64,000 nucleotides of DNA from Phyllostachys edulis. Taxonomy: Eukaryota; Streptophyta; Magnoliopsida; Poales; Poaceae. This document shows positions 10,763-22,690 of this stretch, one piece after another. The notes beneath the pieces were generated by a model, which did no database searches, was not told the DNA's origin, and was given only the letters and a program-made list of their open reading frames with translations. Every line of letters begins with the position of its first letter. The stretch's first letter is position 1. The DNA lies in NCBI GenBank assembly GCA_036346405.1, contig CM070566.1:10450355-10514354 (forward strand), given 5' to 3'. The translations under genes and the position numbers were made by a program.

Positions 10763-13386
10763 ATGCAGACGGCGGCGGCTGTGGCGTGGGCGCCGAGCCC
10801 ATCGCCGTCCACCTCCTCATCCCCTTCCTCCTTCAAGGTTAGGGTTAGGCTTCCTTCTTCTTGTTCCTCTCTGTGCCCTTCTTTTGGGGGTCAATTTCTT
10901 GCCTTTGGTTCTACTGAGCTGATGGGTTCTTGATTTGTTTTGCAGGTGGGCATTGCGTCGCCCAGTGGGACGGCTTCCTCTGCGCCGAGGCTGGTTGCCG
11001 CGTCCGGTCGCCAGGGGAGGCGGCGGCAAGGTGAGTATTTTCTTGGTTTGTTCTACTTCTCTCCCTGGTTCTTACCTTGTTGAGAATTTTGGATTGGTAG
11101 AGAGCTATCTCGAGCTTAAAAAGAAGAGTAATCATGAGAACATACCTCGCAAAAAAAAGTAATCTCTGGCCATATCATGGAATTTTGATAGTAGAAATCT
11201 GGAACGACCGCATAGGCTCGAAGAAGAATTTTTCAGCCCCCAATTGTATTGTTGTAAACCGAGTTTGTTTGCTTATCCCTGTTTCAGTGTGAAGACTGGC
11301 TTATTCTTAGATTGTTTGCTTATGTTCTCCAGCCAGGGACAACTTTTTCATTGCCTGCCCTGCCCTCTGATCCAAGAAGGTCAACTTGTTCATATGATGT
11401 GTTGTGGCAACGAATTGTAGATGCAAACCCTCAGTATTATGTTATGTGTTTGATAATTACTAATTAAGCTTCCATAGTACACTTTGCGTTTGCCTTCTAT
11501 CCAGAATGGTTTCTTTTGTATGCTCTACAATGGGACTATATGAGATATCAGTATAGCAGGAGCTTAGTTTCATATGGTCTCCACTCTCCAGAGTGTGATA
11601 ATCAAGCATATAAACATGTAGTATCAATTATTAACAACTAGGTTAACCATTTTGGACCAAGCAGGATCATCTCCTAATGTTGCTATAAGTTAGATATTGG
11701 GGCATGCCAAACTATTTGCTTGCATTACTGTTTTTTCTAAGGGAATTAAGATGTTACTGCGTTGAAATAATGCAAATTCTATTCGCGTCCTGCTCTGGCA
11801 GTGGTTCAAGCTATTGCCAACCCAGACCCAGCAGTGGAGCTGCCGCTGACTGCTGAAAATGTTGAGGCGGTGTTGGATGAAGTGCGACCGTACCTCATGG
11901 CAGATGGAGGCAATGTCGCGTTGCATGAGATTGACGGGAACGTGGTGAGGTTGAAGCTGCAAGGCGCATGTGGATCATGCCCGGCTTCAGTAACAACGAT
12001 GAAGATGGGCATTGAGCGACGCTTGATGGAGAAAATACCAGAGATTGTTGCTGTTGAACCCATCGCTGATGAGGAGACTGGCCTTGAGTTGAACGAAGAG
12101 AACATTGAAAAGGTAACTGTTCTTATTTTTTGGCTAAAAAAATTTATTCACAAAGACCACTTGATGCCTACAGCTTGCCAAAGTAACTCAGGCTTTATGT
12201 TTTGAGCTAATTGGATGATTTTGCCTAAGATAAGAGCAAATTCTTCTAAAAAATGTTGTAGCACCATGCTAATGTACTTTAAGAAACTCAAATTTGAGAG
12301 CTTCTGATGCATTGTGTTTTGTAGAGCTGTGAACTGAATTCTAGTGCACTGACTGCTATTGTCCACTATTCACATTTAAGATCCATCTTGCAATGCCAGT
12401 TTATGAGATGTTAATCTGGTTATTCATATTTGAACGTGTTGTGAAAAAAAGTATTGCAATACTATTCCTGTCCGACTGTTTTTCAACAGTTCTTGACTAT
12501 CAGTTTGTGCTTGGTCGGAGCAGGTTAGGAACCTTTGGTAAATCTTTTCGGTATAGTTGTATAAGCATTTTGTGGCTATTTCTTTTGTCGCAGCTCTGGT
12601 ACTTCAGCTTATCTCCAAATCATGAACCTTGTAGTCATAGCATATGCAGCTAATTGCTCTGCGCAATACCCCATACACATTTAGCATTTTCCATTTTTCC
12701 CCTTTTGATTGTTCTATATGTGAAGCAACATCCTTTCTGCTGTCAACAATATCACAGCCTTCTCTTACTGATATAGGAAGTGCTATTGATCAATGGTACT
12801 ATTTCATAGGAAATTCTGATTGCTGATATGCTCAGTGTTATCATCCATGTCTAGGTTTTGCACCTTTAAGACCTTCCCAAGTTCATTTCCAGTAGAAAGC
12901 GATCAGAAGGATCTTGCGACCAATAACCGTATGATATTGCTTATATCTCACTTTATGCTTCAAATTTAAGCGGTCTGTTGCCAATATATTGCATTGTGAT
13001 TCAGATCAAATCAATTTCTGTACTGTGATATTTCTTGTTTGAAAAATAGTCCTGAGGATGTATGTTCCTTTCTGTCCTTTTGTTCAGCACATGAATTTCT
13101 AAATTTTGAGTCTCTCGTTTTAGTATATATTCATTAAAAAAACAATGTTGATATAGAAATTGGAGCACTGCTAACTTCTTTTCACCTATATCAGGTACTT
13201 GACGAGATTAGGCCATACCTTGCTGGCACAGGAGGTGGTGAGCTTGAGTTTGTTGCCATCGAGGAACCTATTGCCAAGGTCAGGCTTACAGGCCCAGCTG
13301 CTGGTGTGATGACTGTCCGAGTAGCCCTAACTCAGAAGCTCCGAGAAAAGATCCCAAAAATCGCAGCTGTCCAGCTATTGTCGTAA
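10763..13386 (+). CDS. Plastid NFU/NifU-like iron-sulfur cluster scaffold protein
   Basis: NFU proteins carry a [4Fe-4S] or [2Fe-2S] cluster on a CxxC motif and pass it to plastid apoproteins. Exons are 10763-10837, 10946-11030, 11802-12112 and 13195-13386, all GT-AG, giving 220 aa with TAA at 13384-13386. Exons 1 and 2 encode a Ser/Ala/Arg-rich N-terminus that looks like a chloroplast transit peptide. The first NFU domain (about residues 70-155) has MADGGNV and GACGSC, with the cluster cysteines at C110 and C113. The second domain (from about residue 158, exon 4) keeps the fold pattern (VLDEIRPYL, KLREKIP) but lacks both cysteines, as is known for plant plastid NFU1-3. It resembles rice OsNIFU1; the exact orthologue is not proven. 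The start is the first ATG of the leader and gives a plausible transit peptide. Confidence 0.93.
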
Positions 13387-13435
13387 GCTTTAAAACATTT
13401 AGAAGCCAAGCCCTACAATGTAAATGTGCTGCTGC

Positions 13436-13441
13436 AATAAA
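13436..13441 (+). promoter_or_regulatory. Likely poly(A) signal of the NFU gene
   Basis: AATAAA occurs 50 bases after the NFU stop codon, a usual distance for a plant near-upstream element. Confidence 0.5.
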
Positions 13442-13499
13442 TGTCAGAAAGAAAGTTGTAATGACTGTATGTGTAGCCTCCGGAAGGGTATTCGGTTCC

Positions 13500-14083
13500 A
13501 CTTAAACTATCAATATTCAATAGTACACCATCAATACGAATTGTTGTAAGGGTGTTCTTGCTAGCTTCATAACAAAGTTTTGGTTTCTATTATCTCTACA
13601 ATGTGTGAATACCACTCCCCATTTGTTTAAAAGTTAATTAAAAAAAATAGAAGATACTACTAACTGACAGCGTTGCAAGTCTTCGAAAATAAGTAATGTG
13701 CTTGCTCTTCCTCATAGCTACATTCTGTATATTCATGACCTAAGTAAACTAAAACATGGGACTGCGTAGCAGCAATCTGTAGCTTTTGGAAAATAGTTCA
13801 TTAGACCTTTTTTATTAAAAAAAAGTTGAGACCTATTTTTACCTAGTAATAAGTCCATTTGACCCTCTTAACTCTTGCAAAAGTACAAGTTTCAACATCA
13901 AACTGTAAAACTCAACCCTCAACTATAAAAACCAGCCAACACACCCTCTCAAGCCATTCCATCCTAGTTTTAATCCTACTTGGTGGTTTTGACATGTGTC
14001 AAGCCTTTCTCTCTGATATAATCTACAATGCTCATTCCTCCATCTTCTTCTCCTCCCCCACCTCTCCCTCCCTCCCTCCTATA
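13500..14083. other. Intergenic DNA between the NFU gene and a Gypsy LTR
   Basis: The stretch is AT-rich and has no gene I can recognise. It ends with a pyrimidine-rich tract and the bases CTATA (14079-14083) directly before the LTR; these are the likely left target site of that element. Confidence 0.4.
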
Positions 14084-17000
14084 TGTAACATCCCAAGTTT
14101 TGGAGTTCATTTGAAGCATTTCAAAATAAAAAAAATAACCATTTGATTTTTTTTTCTTGTCTAAGTTAAAGCTTAAATCGAATTTTTAGAAATAAAAAAA
14201 TAATTTAATGTGAATATTCTAAACTTTAATTGAATTAAAAGTTTCTATATTTGGGATCCTTGAGTTCCAGAGAATTTTTTTTTGCTATTTCTTTGAGCTC
14301 GATTCTCCTTAATCTATTTTATGAAATTCGGAAACCATTTTAATTACAGATTTTCCTTTTGGGCCACATTTCTTTTCTTTCGACCCATTTCTCTTTTCTT
14401 TTCCCACCAACCGCTTTTCTTTTTCCAGCCCAGCCGCTTTGGCCCGCCTTCGTTTTTCCTCCCGTGCCACCCCGCTTCTTTATTCCTTTTCTTTCTTTCA
14501 CTGTCGAACGTGCCCGCCGGTCAGTCCTGTCTTCTCCCTTCTTGCGCCTGGACTCCTTTCCATGTCCTAGTCGAGCACGCTGCCGCCGCCGGCTTCAACC
14601 CAGATACTCCCTCTCCGGGCCTATTTAAGTGCGCCCCTCTGTGTCGAAATCTCCGCCTTGAGCTCCTCTCCCGAAACCCTAAAGCAGTCGACCTTGATTT
14701 CGTGTCCTTCACGCCGAATCAACGCTGAGACACCACCGGACGCCGCAGTGCTTCTTCGCGCGTTCCGAATTCGTCAAAGCCTCTCCGCCCGTGTTGTCTT
14801 CACCGTTGATTTCGCGCTATCATGTTCTACAAGGTGCTCCCATCCCCTTTGCCTGAGCGTCGTAGGACAGTCGCCTCCACCTTCCTCCCCAAAGCCGGTC
14901 GCCACCTCCACTGTTGATCTCCTAGCTGGTGAGTGCCCTAGCCTATCCGAGCGCGTCATCTCGTGTCCCTTGTCCTCCTCCGTTTCCCTCCCTTCTCGCT
15001 CTTCTCTTCCCTGTAGAATGCCGCCATCACCCTCCTCCTTCGTTGCCGGCCATCTCCATTTCGCCGCCACCTTCGTCATTCTTTGGCCGCTCCAAGGTGC
15101 TTCTCGTGTTCCTAGTGCTGTCGCCGTGCTTCCCTTGGTTGTTGTCGGGCGCTGTCGAATTATCGAAGCTGTCTTGCGCCCGAGCCACCTTGCCGCCATT
15201 GTCGTTGTTGCCGCCACTTCGTCGACGCCCTTGTCGCCCCGCCACCTCCCTTAGCACCACCAAGTCGCCGACAACCATTTGCACATCGCCGCCACATCCC
15301 CCACAGCCATTCATCACCGCCGCCATGCGCCAGTGCCGACCATCTTCCTCTTTGTTTCTTCCTTTGGGTTTTCTCTCTCTTCTACCTCACCGGCCATGTG
15401 GCACGCCATGTCAGCATTTCTTTCCACATGTCGTCCAGTCAGCAGCCCACGTGTCAACCAGGTGCACCCGGTCCACCGTGAACCTAAATTAGCCAGTGAA
15501 CTTGGTCCATAGACTAAGGGCCCACCAGTCAGCCGCTAAATCCTTTTTTTTGGATTTTATTTTATTTTGGAAATTCAAAAAAATCAGTAGGGCCCACCTG
15601 TCAGTCTTTAGGGTTCTTCTTTAAATAAACCCGAAGGAATATTCCAGAGAATTTTCTTTTCTCTCTCTCTTTTTCCTTTCCGGCAAATCTTTCAAGAGTC
15701 CGTTCTCCTTCGTCCGAACTCCGATTCAGTCCGTTCAAAATTTTAAATCCATCTAAAATCGAGATATTTTTTTAGATTTGGTTTTTATGTTTTTGTATTT
15801 TATTTGAATTCCCTTTGAATTTATTTGTGCTTCGCCTATTGTTTTCTCTCTTGTTAGACAGTCTATTTCAAGGAGTAGGAGCAGAAGCAACCTTTGAAGA
15901 TCTAAGTGTGGCAACTGAGCAAAGCCAATGCAAGTCTAGTCTTTTGATCATATTGAACCCATGATTTTAAAAATATATTGTTTTATATCAAATTGCATGC
16001 TATTTTTATATCAATTGCTTTTGGGAATAGTTAATCACCTATTTGTCATTATACCTCCATTGATTAGTTGAATACTATAAATCATTTGTCACCATAGGAT
16101 GATCACTACCAGTTGGACATATTTGTATCACCAACATGGGTATCGTAGAAATGCTTAGTTATACTTAGTTGCGATGGGTTTATGATCACATGCTCAACAA
16201 TGTTAAATTTGACATAATGAGATATGGAATTATGACGGGTAGCCACTGTTGTTAATTTTTTTGTCATGACAGGGTATGTCATTGGTCTTGGTTGAACAAA
16301 ATGATTTTTCCGCTTAGCCGAGTGATTGTGAAATAAAGGGGGTGCGGGTAGCACATTGTGGGTTGTGGTAGACTCACCTGAGTAGCTTGTCAATGACTTA
16401 ATCTTGTGTGCCATTGAACCAAGCCTTATCGTACAACTACATGTTCAGTATGGGATGTACCTGGCTAATTAATTAGCATTGTCATCTTGGAAGCGTGAGT
16501 TACGGGATGGATGTATATTCATAATGGCGCAAGAGGGAGGCCCTGTTTGGTTGGTAAGATATTCAGTGTTGAAACCTTAGCGAGCAGAACTAGGTTGAGA
16601 AGGAGCTTTGTAAAGACCTTGTGATAATCACTTAGCTACACGCCTTCAGAAGTGTGTCTTGGGCGGCATTATAAGTTGATTTATCTCTTGTGGGTAAATC
16701 TGTACAACCTTTGCAGAGTTAAAACTGTTTAAACAGCCGGGTCCGCGGTCATAGACATGCTCGGGGATTTCACATGAGAGGTAGAATTTTTATAAAAATA
16801 TGTCGGAGTGTGAATGTGGAGTTCACTTGGTGAATATGATGTTCACTTGGTGGTTTGTGTCAAAAAGTGAATGGGAAGTTCACTTGGTGAATATAATGTT
16901 CACTTGGTGGATGAGATGTTCACTGGATGGTTTGGTTGGGAAGTGAATGTGAAGTTCACCGATTGTTTTCAAAGAAACTGTTTACTTTATTTACTTATTG

Positions 17001-17470
17001 TCTTTTAAATTACGCATTGCAATCTATTTACTGTATTTACCGTCAATACTGCTTTCCGCAAAAGAACCCTACAACTTGTTGAGTACTTTATGTACCCACA
17101 ACTTTCAACTTTGCTGCTTAGTTGAAGAATATCAAGCTGCTCAAGAATTCTATGAAGATGAGTTTTGTGAAGGCTTTGTGAATTAGGATGCATTCTCTAC
17201 TCGTTTGCCTATGGGCATGTTGATTTGGCCTTTCCAAGTTTTTTCGTTCTGCTGCAAGAGTTTATTTGTTTCTTTAGCCCTGCGTTGCAAGTTAAGTAAA
17301 CGTTGACCATAAGGTCTAGTTACTATTACTGTTTTGATATTTTGAGATCTTTTAGTAAAATCGATAAATGGATGGTATTTCATCGATGTTTCCTGTGTGG
17401 GCTAGCTACTGATCTGAAACTAGTTCAGAATACACAGGGGGTTTCAGATGTGTAAATCTGGGTCCTGACA
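14084..17470 (+). repeat. Very long (3.4 kb) Gypsy LTR
   Basis: The LTR begins TGTAACATCCCAAG and ends GGTCCTGACA, four bases before the primer-binding site. The inside includes a GC-rich part with long spurious frames (about 14500-15500), a poly-T/AT-rich part, and a short-period array (16809-16965). A relative in reverse orientation, 36123-39586, shares the terminal bases and inner landmarks such as CATGCTCGGGGATTTCACA, which supports the boundaries. Confidence 0.85.
16809..16965 (+). repeat. Short tandem array of GTTCACTTGGTG units within the LTR
   Basis: Six copies of GTTCAC(TTGGTG) occur at about 16821, 16841, 16878, 16898, 16918 and 16954, alternating with GTGAATGTG/GTGAATAT words. Each spacer also carries GTGAA, the reverse complement of TTCAC, so neighbouring units can pair. 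Confidence 0.8.
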
Positions 17471-17474
17471 GAGG

Positions 17475-17487
17475 TGGTATCAGAGTC
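17475..17487 (+). other. Primer-binding site (tRNA-iMet) of the Gypsy element
   Basis: TGGTATCAGAGTC lies four bases after the LTR end. It matches the plant initiator tRNA-Met site apart from the final bases. Confidence 0.8.
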
Positions 17488-18646
17488 ATATCGACTGTAG
17501 AACGCAACCCTAGCTAGCATGGTCGCCTTAGCCAAAAGCTTCAAAACTTATTTTCTAAATCAAACCAACTTAATTTGGCTTGAGTAGTGTTATTTTCTCA
17601 TCTATTCTATTCTTTTCTCATCTCATCTCAGTCTATTATTTTCTTATCATTTTCTATTCTTTTATCATCTTGTGCTGGAGATCTTGTCTCTTGTCTTTGT
17701 TGAACTTTGCTTCGTAATCTTAATTTTACCATATTTCCTTGTTAATTTCTTTAGATGGCTCAAGTGTTTCGTGATCAAAGAGGAGATTTTCCTGGAGTTC
17801 TTAATTGTTTGTTGCGGAGCTTGGGAACAAGCTGGGGTGCAACTTATTTCACTAAGAAAGAGAAAGTAAAGGGGCACATGATTGGATTCAAGACGAGTGT
17901 GCATTTCATCATGAGGATTGGAAGTCAAATCCGTCATCATAGTTTGAAGCGTCACAATGAGCTTGAGGACTTGTCAGTGATCAGAGTTGCCAGTAAAGTT
18001 GTTTGAAGGATTTGCAAGTTGCACAAGATCAGTTTGTCCAAGTTGATTTGGAAGTATGTGATGCAAGTAGCGTCTATGCCAGTTGTTCCTAAACCAGAAG
18101 AAGAGTTGGGGGAATTTTCAGTTCTGTCATCGGTTCCATTGCTGTCACCTACTCCACTCAGTTTAGAAGAAAGACGTTGAATCATAGGCAATCGTCAGGA
18201 GTAACTTCGTCGCTTTGTTCCAGCTGTTCGTCCGGAGTCTCCGCCAACTATTCGCAATTCGTGGGTGTTCTATAGTGAGTTGGAGCAGGAGTTTGAAGAG
18301 TCTTTGTTGTCTAGTCGAGAGTGGGAGCCATTAGATTAGAGTATTTAGTAGCATTGTTAGATCATTGTTGCAGTAGGTCTTATTTGGGTTGTGTGTAAGT
18401 GGGAGATGTAGTTTTGCTGTAAAGTATTATGTTGCAATCATACTAAGAATTTAATTTGAAGAGTTTATTTGTCTTTCATAGCGTTTCATCTATGTTTTCT
18501 TTGTCATTTGTCCTTGGGTATAATCTATTTCCCCTAATTAAGTTGTCTCTATCTTCTCTCTTGTTCTTTCTAGTTTATTGTGATATTCCCTCTCATCTAT
18601 TGTGCTTTTCTATCTTGCCTATTAAACGTGTGGAGAATCATCGCAG

Positions 18647-19285
18647 ATGGTTGACACTCGCAACACATCAAGTCGCACCCAATCGAAGTATGCCAATGTC
18701 AATGTTAGCGGGCAATCACCAGTACCTAGAGCTGCGGATCCAAACATAGGACAATTTCTAACAGCTCAGACTCAACTCATGAATGCAATGATGCAGAACA
18801 TGAACAGTATGATGCCTCAGCAAAATCAGACCGCCACTGCAATAGTTAATTTGTTGATCAGAATAATCAAGCAGCAACTGTTCCGCCACCAGTTCATCAA
18901 CCTTCTAAGTTATCGGAGTATATTAGGACCCGTCCGCCTACGTTTTCTCATTCGTCATAACCATTGGGAGCAGAAGATTGGCTTTGATATGTTGAGAAAA
19001 AGCTCAGTATTGCCCAATGCAATGATTGTGAGAAAGTTCTTTATGCCTCACATCAGTTGGAAGGTATAGCCACATAATAGTAGGAGAACTATACTGCAAC
19101 TCATGAGAATTTACAAGCCATTACTTGGGAAGAGTTTTCAGCAACTTTTCGTCAAGCGCATGTTCCAGATGGTATAGTGGAAATGAAGAAGAATGAATTT
19201 CGGGATCTACAATAATGAAATATGTCATTGAGTGAATATCTCAACAAATTTACTAAACTTTCTCGCTATGCTCTAGAAGATGTTT
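18647..19285 (+). pseudogene. Gag of the Gypsy element, broken by stops and frameshifts
   Basis: The frame opens with MVDTRNTSS, a usual start for grass Gypsy gag. Later, in shifting frames, come pieces typical of the retrotransposon gag domain: EKKLSIAQCNDCEKV, TWEEFSATFRQAHVP, MKKNEFRDLQ and LSEYLNKFTKLSRYA. Stops occur near 18957, 19070 and 19215 at least. It is non-functional. An earlier small frame from 17757 is of unknown meaning. Confidence 0.75.
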
Positions 19286-19289
19286 GTCG

Positions 19290-20126
19290 ATGATTTAGTA
19301 TCGATCTTACGAATGAATATTTAGGGGTCTCCTAGAATTAGAACCACACAGAAAATGACACAGGGATTTAGACAGTTTCAAGCCTTCTCTAGAGAGAATA
19401 ACAACCCTATTCCTGTGTTGCTGTATTGACTCTACTGTTTACAATCAAAAAGAAAACTAATGCTTAATGTCCTCTCCCCCTGATCTGCCCCAATGTCCAC
19501 TGACTTTTGCAGTCACAGAGACAACAGCGAAGGTGATCGAGGAATCAACCCCTGTCCCTGTGGTGGTAGTGAAGGATGTTTTTGCCACTGAAGCAACTAC
19601 GATCACTAAGGTGGTCGTAGGGACAGTGGCGAAGACGACGAAAGATCCGGTCGCTATGGTGATAGGACCGGTTATTGATGATATTAATAATCGGATAAGG
19701 GACTTAGTCCTACGATCACCAGAAACATCCGGTCAAGATGGAGCAGAGAGCTTTGACCACCGTGCTGGGAAGGAGGCCGTAGAGGAAGATATTCCTCCAT
19801 GCCCTCGAGGAGGAGTTGTATCTACTATCGACAATGAAGAAGACGTAGAAGAATTTTTCGACCTCTTCCTAGCTTTCTTTGGACCGCCTGTCATGGGATC
19901 TTCTTTGTTCATGTCTCATGACCGAGTTCCATACCCTAAGGATATTCCCAATAGGGGACATATCTTTGATGGCGAGCGTCTTCAAAGAATATGATGGGAA
20001 AGGGTCGACGAGCTCCATAAGCTTGAAGATTCCATGACAATGTATGCCCACTTTGCTCGGGCCTCTATTAATGTAAGTGCTTGATACCAAATACTCATAT
20101 ATTTGGGTTTTTCTTTTCCTCATCAT
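19290..20126 (+). pseudogene. Unidentified acidic open frame, probably transposon-derived
   Basis: After the truncated gag, a new sequence starts near 19320. The frame 19467-19994 encodes 175 aa with a Thr/Val-rich N-terminus (VVVVKDVFATEAT) and an acidic C-terminal part (NEEDVEEFFDLFLAFFG). It is followed in frame, after a stop at 19993, by WERVDELHKLEDSM. I recognise no domain. The neighbouring dyad repeats at 20279-20352 resemble those in a retrotransposon LTR, so this is probably part of a decayed element rather than a gene. Confidence 0.3.
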
Positions 20127-20278
20127 TTATACCTTTATCCAGAGAGCTCTCGAGAAAATTAGCACTGTTGGTGAATACCACATATGCCATGAAACATATG
20201 AACTTGACCTAACCCCACACTCATCGCCACGAATGACCGATGAACAGTACAAGATTGGTCAAATTGCCATTGAATGGC

Positions 20279-20352
20279 CGGTCTGACCGCAACCTGGTCT
20301 GACCGCATCTACAACGCCGGTCTGACTGCGCCCCTAATGCCGGTCTGACCGC
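20279..20352 (+). repeat. Four CGGTCTGACCGC dyad repeats
   Basis: CGGTCTGACCG or close variants occur four times in 74 bases (20279, 20294, 20318, 20341). The outer half-sites CGGT and ACCG are the same as in the array at 6568-7572, with different central bases. Confidence 0.8.
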
Positions 20353-20369
20353 ACCTGCCCTGACAGCTT

Positions 20370-21495
20370 TTTAAACTTTGACGAAAACGCGTGTTTCGAC
20401 AAACTGTAATCAACATTGCCAATTGTAACATCATCCTAAGATCGTGCACATATCCCTATGATATCCATAGTTGCTATCGTAGCCTACCTATGACCCAACA
20501 ACATTAAAATAGGAGAAACTTGTCAACTCCTGCTCTATAGAGGTCCTTTCATTATTACAATAAACCAATACACCCTTGTAGGGCATGTTTGGATAGAGGT
20601 GAGATTTGGTATATGTGCCGATCGTTGTTTACATTATACTCCTACATATGTAATGGATCCTAAGACTTAGGACCTGTTTAGATATGTCGTATTTTTGGAT
20701 TTTTTTTTACCAATATCATGGTTTCTCAAATATATTAAAGTATAAAAAACTTTGAGATGTTTGGATGCAATGAAAGCCCGACGGGGAAATAGATAAATCT
20801 CTCACGAGACACGAATAAATTACTTGGTGCTCAGGTACCTATAAACTTACCAAAACTAGATGCAATCATGCAAGTACAACATGAACAATAAAACTCGTAA
20901 GGAAAACAAAAATATATAAATAACAAATAACTTCTCTGGACATAGGTTAGCAGCTGCAAGACAGAATCATAACACAAGAGCAAATTCTTCAGCAGAATAT
21001 ATTATAAGAACACTTCAAATATCACAATTGAGCAAGAAGGGAGGCCATGAAGTTTCAAGTGTGCACATATCTGTAGGAGATATCATAGATTAACCATAAT
21101 AAAATAGTGAAAATTTGATTACAGATCTGATATTAATGATGGGGGAAAACCTAAGGGTGAATAACAGAAATAGCAAAACACACATCCATTAATACCAGAT
21201 ATGCACAAGATATACTCAATCCTATCACATGATTTATAACCTACATGGCTACAAAACGCTTTGAATAACAAAAAAACTACAAGAACCAAAATATACCAGC
21301 GGTGCCAATTTTAGTTTCACCGTATCAACCGAGGGGGCAACATATACTTGCCATCTAGAGGGGAAAGACATAGTAGAAATAATCTTGGTTCATCATCTAT
21401 GAACTATCTCATGACCAAAACTACCTAAATTCCAATATAAACTCTGTCCACAAGATCATTATGTACTAATTCCAATATAAACTTTTATTATCACG
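20370..21495. other. Gene-free AT-rich stretch
   Basis: I see no gene. Words such as GGGCATGTTTGGATAGAGG (20580) and ACCTGTTTAGATATGTCG (20673) look like the ends of decayed MITEs. AATTCCAATATAAAC occurs twice (21430 and 21470). No complete element could be bounded. Confidence 0.35.
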
Positions 21496-22192
21496 TGAAC
21501 ACATGCACCATCATCTATGAACCATCGTTTGTATAGAGCGTCACTAACACAGAGGACAATTTTTTCGACAAGGGATCTTACCTTCATAGTGGAGGGAGCA
21601 AGGGAACGCAAGGAGGCCGGCGCTGCGAGGAGCCCGGCCCGGGGAAGATGATGTTGCGGGAAGGAGGTCGGCGGAGGGAGGACACCGCCGCGGGGAGGAG
21701 AAGACGCAGGGATGGAGGCCGGCAGAGGAAGCACGCCGGCTCGGGGAGGAGTAGGGTGCGGGGATGATGGCTGGGTAGCGGGCCGACGGGAGGCACTGAC
21801 GGGGACTACGGGAGGCGCGGTAGCGAGAAGGGATTTCGGGAGGAGAGAGGAGGCTCAAGAGGAAATGGTGGTGTTGGGAGAAATGCAAAACTGGGTGGGT
21901 GGCGGCGCCTAAGTCGCCACTGTCACGCCACGAGTTATGGCGTGAGACGGCAGGCTTGTCACGCCATTGGTGTGGGCGTGACAACTGCCACGTAAGCCCT
22001 CCACGCTGGCACGGCGAGCGGACGGGGGTTTGCGTGGCACGTTTGGTCACGCCGAGATCTGTGGCGTGACAAAACGCTTTGCCCACGTTACAAGGGTGGC
22101 GTGACTAAAGGAGTCAGAATTAGAAATAAAGATAACGATAGGTTAACTTTAAAATATTATTAAAAAAATATTAATTAATAAAAAAAATCGTT
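21496..22192. mobile_element. Right part of a Mutator-type element with GTCACGCCAC hairpins and GC-rich filler
   Basis: Positions 21910-22110 carry four inverted pairs of GTCACGCC/GGCGTGAC. The end (22112-22192) runs GTCAGAATTAGAAATAAAG, GGTTAACTTTAAAAT and ATTAATTAAT. The same order of words forms the right end of the complete 358 bp MITE at 30871-31228. The left part (21540-21900) is GC-rich with spurious frames and may be filler or captured DNA. I could not find the left terminus. Confidence 0.55.
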
Positions 22193-22239
22193 GGCACACG
22201 CATGTTAGCTCGGGTGAGAAACTGAGAATTGGTTAGTAC

Positions 22240-22690
22240 GGTTTTATTTCAAGTTTTTTTTTTGGTTCTCCCAGCATTAGGCCTCTGTGCGAATTATCTA
22301 GGACTGCATTTCGTAGAACAATAATACTAAGAGCGTGTATATAATGATGTGATGTCAATTGTTTGTAAGTCTTAACAGGTAAAAAAGAAGATAATATAGA
22401 TGAGAGAAGAGAATCACAAAGAATTGAACGTCTCTTGTGCAATCTTGTGCAATAATTAACTGTCACACGGAAAAACAAGATATTGACGAGCTGTAGGATC
22501 ATGAATTGCAGCTGCAGGGTCACGGGCAGCCCATGGGTCGCCTTCTCTCCGCTGCCTTTGCCTGCAACTGCAAGGCTGCAACCCTGGTCTCTCCACCACT
22601 ATTCTTCTATCTCTAGAGGAGAGGTCACACGTAGACGACGTGCACACACACATACTGTGATACTGACTGGCGAGAGAGAAGGAGGAGTCG
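22240..22690 (+). other. Upstream region of the short-chain dehydrogenase gene
   Basis: No gene is seen. The stretch immediately before the ATG at 22691 contains a GAGAGAGAAGGAGGAG leader-like tract. A TATA box was not clear. Confidence 0.35.

Larger units (their letters stand above)
14084..19285 (+). mobile_element. Gypsy-type retrotransposon, 5' part (long LTR, primer-binding site, decayed gag)
   Basis: A 3387 bp LTR (14084-17470) is followed by a primer-binding site at 17475 and, after a leader of about 1.1 kb, by a broken gag (18647-19285). Homology to gag stops abruptly near 19285 after the TKLSRYALEDV segment. No pol and no matching 3' LTR in the same orientation exist in the window, so the element is truncated. 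Confidence 0.8.

Noticed and set aside
14321..15512. Overlapping frames up to 198 aa
   Set aside because: They lie wholly in the GC-rich part of a long Gypsy LTR and have biased composition.
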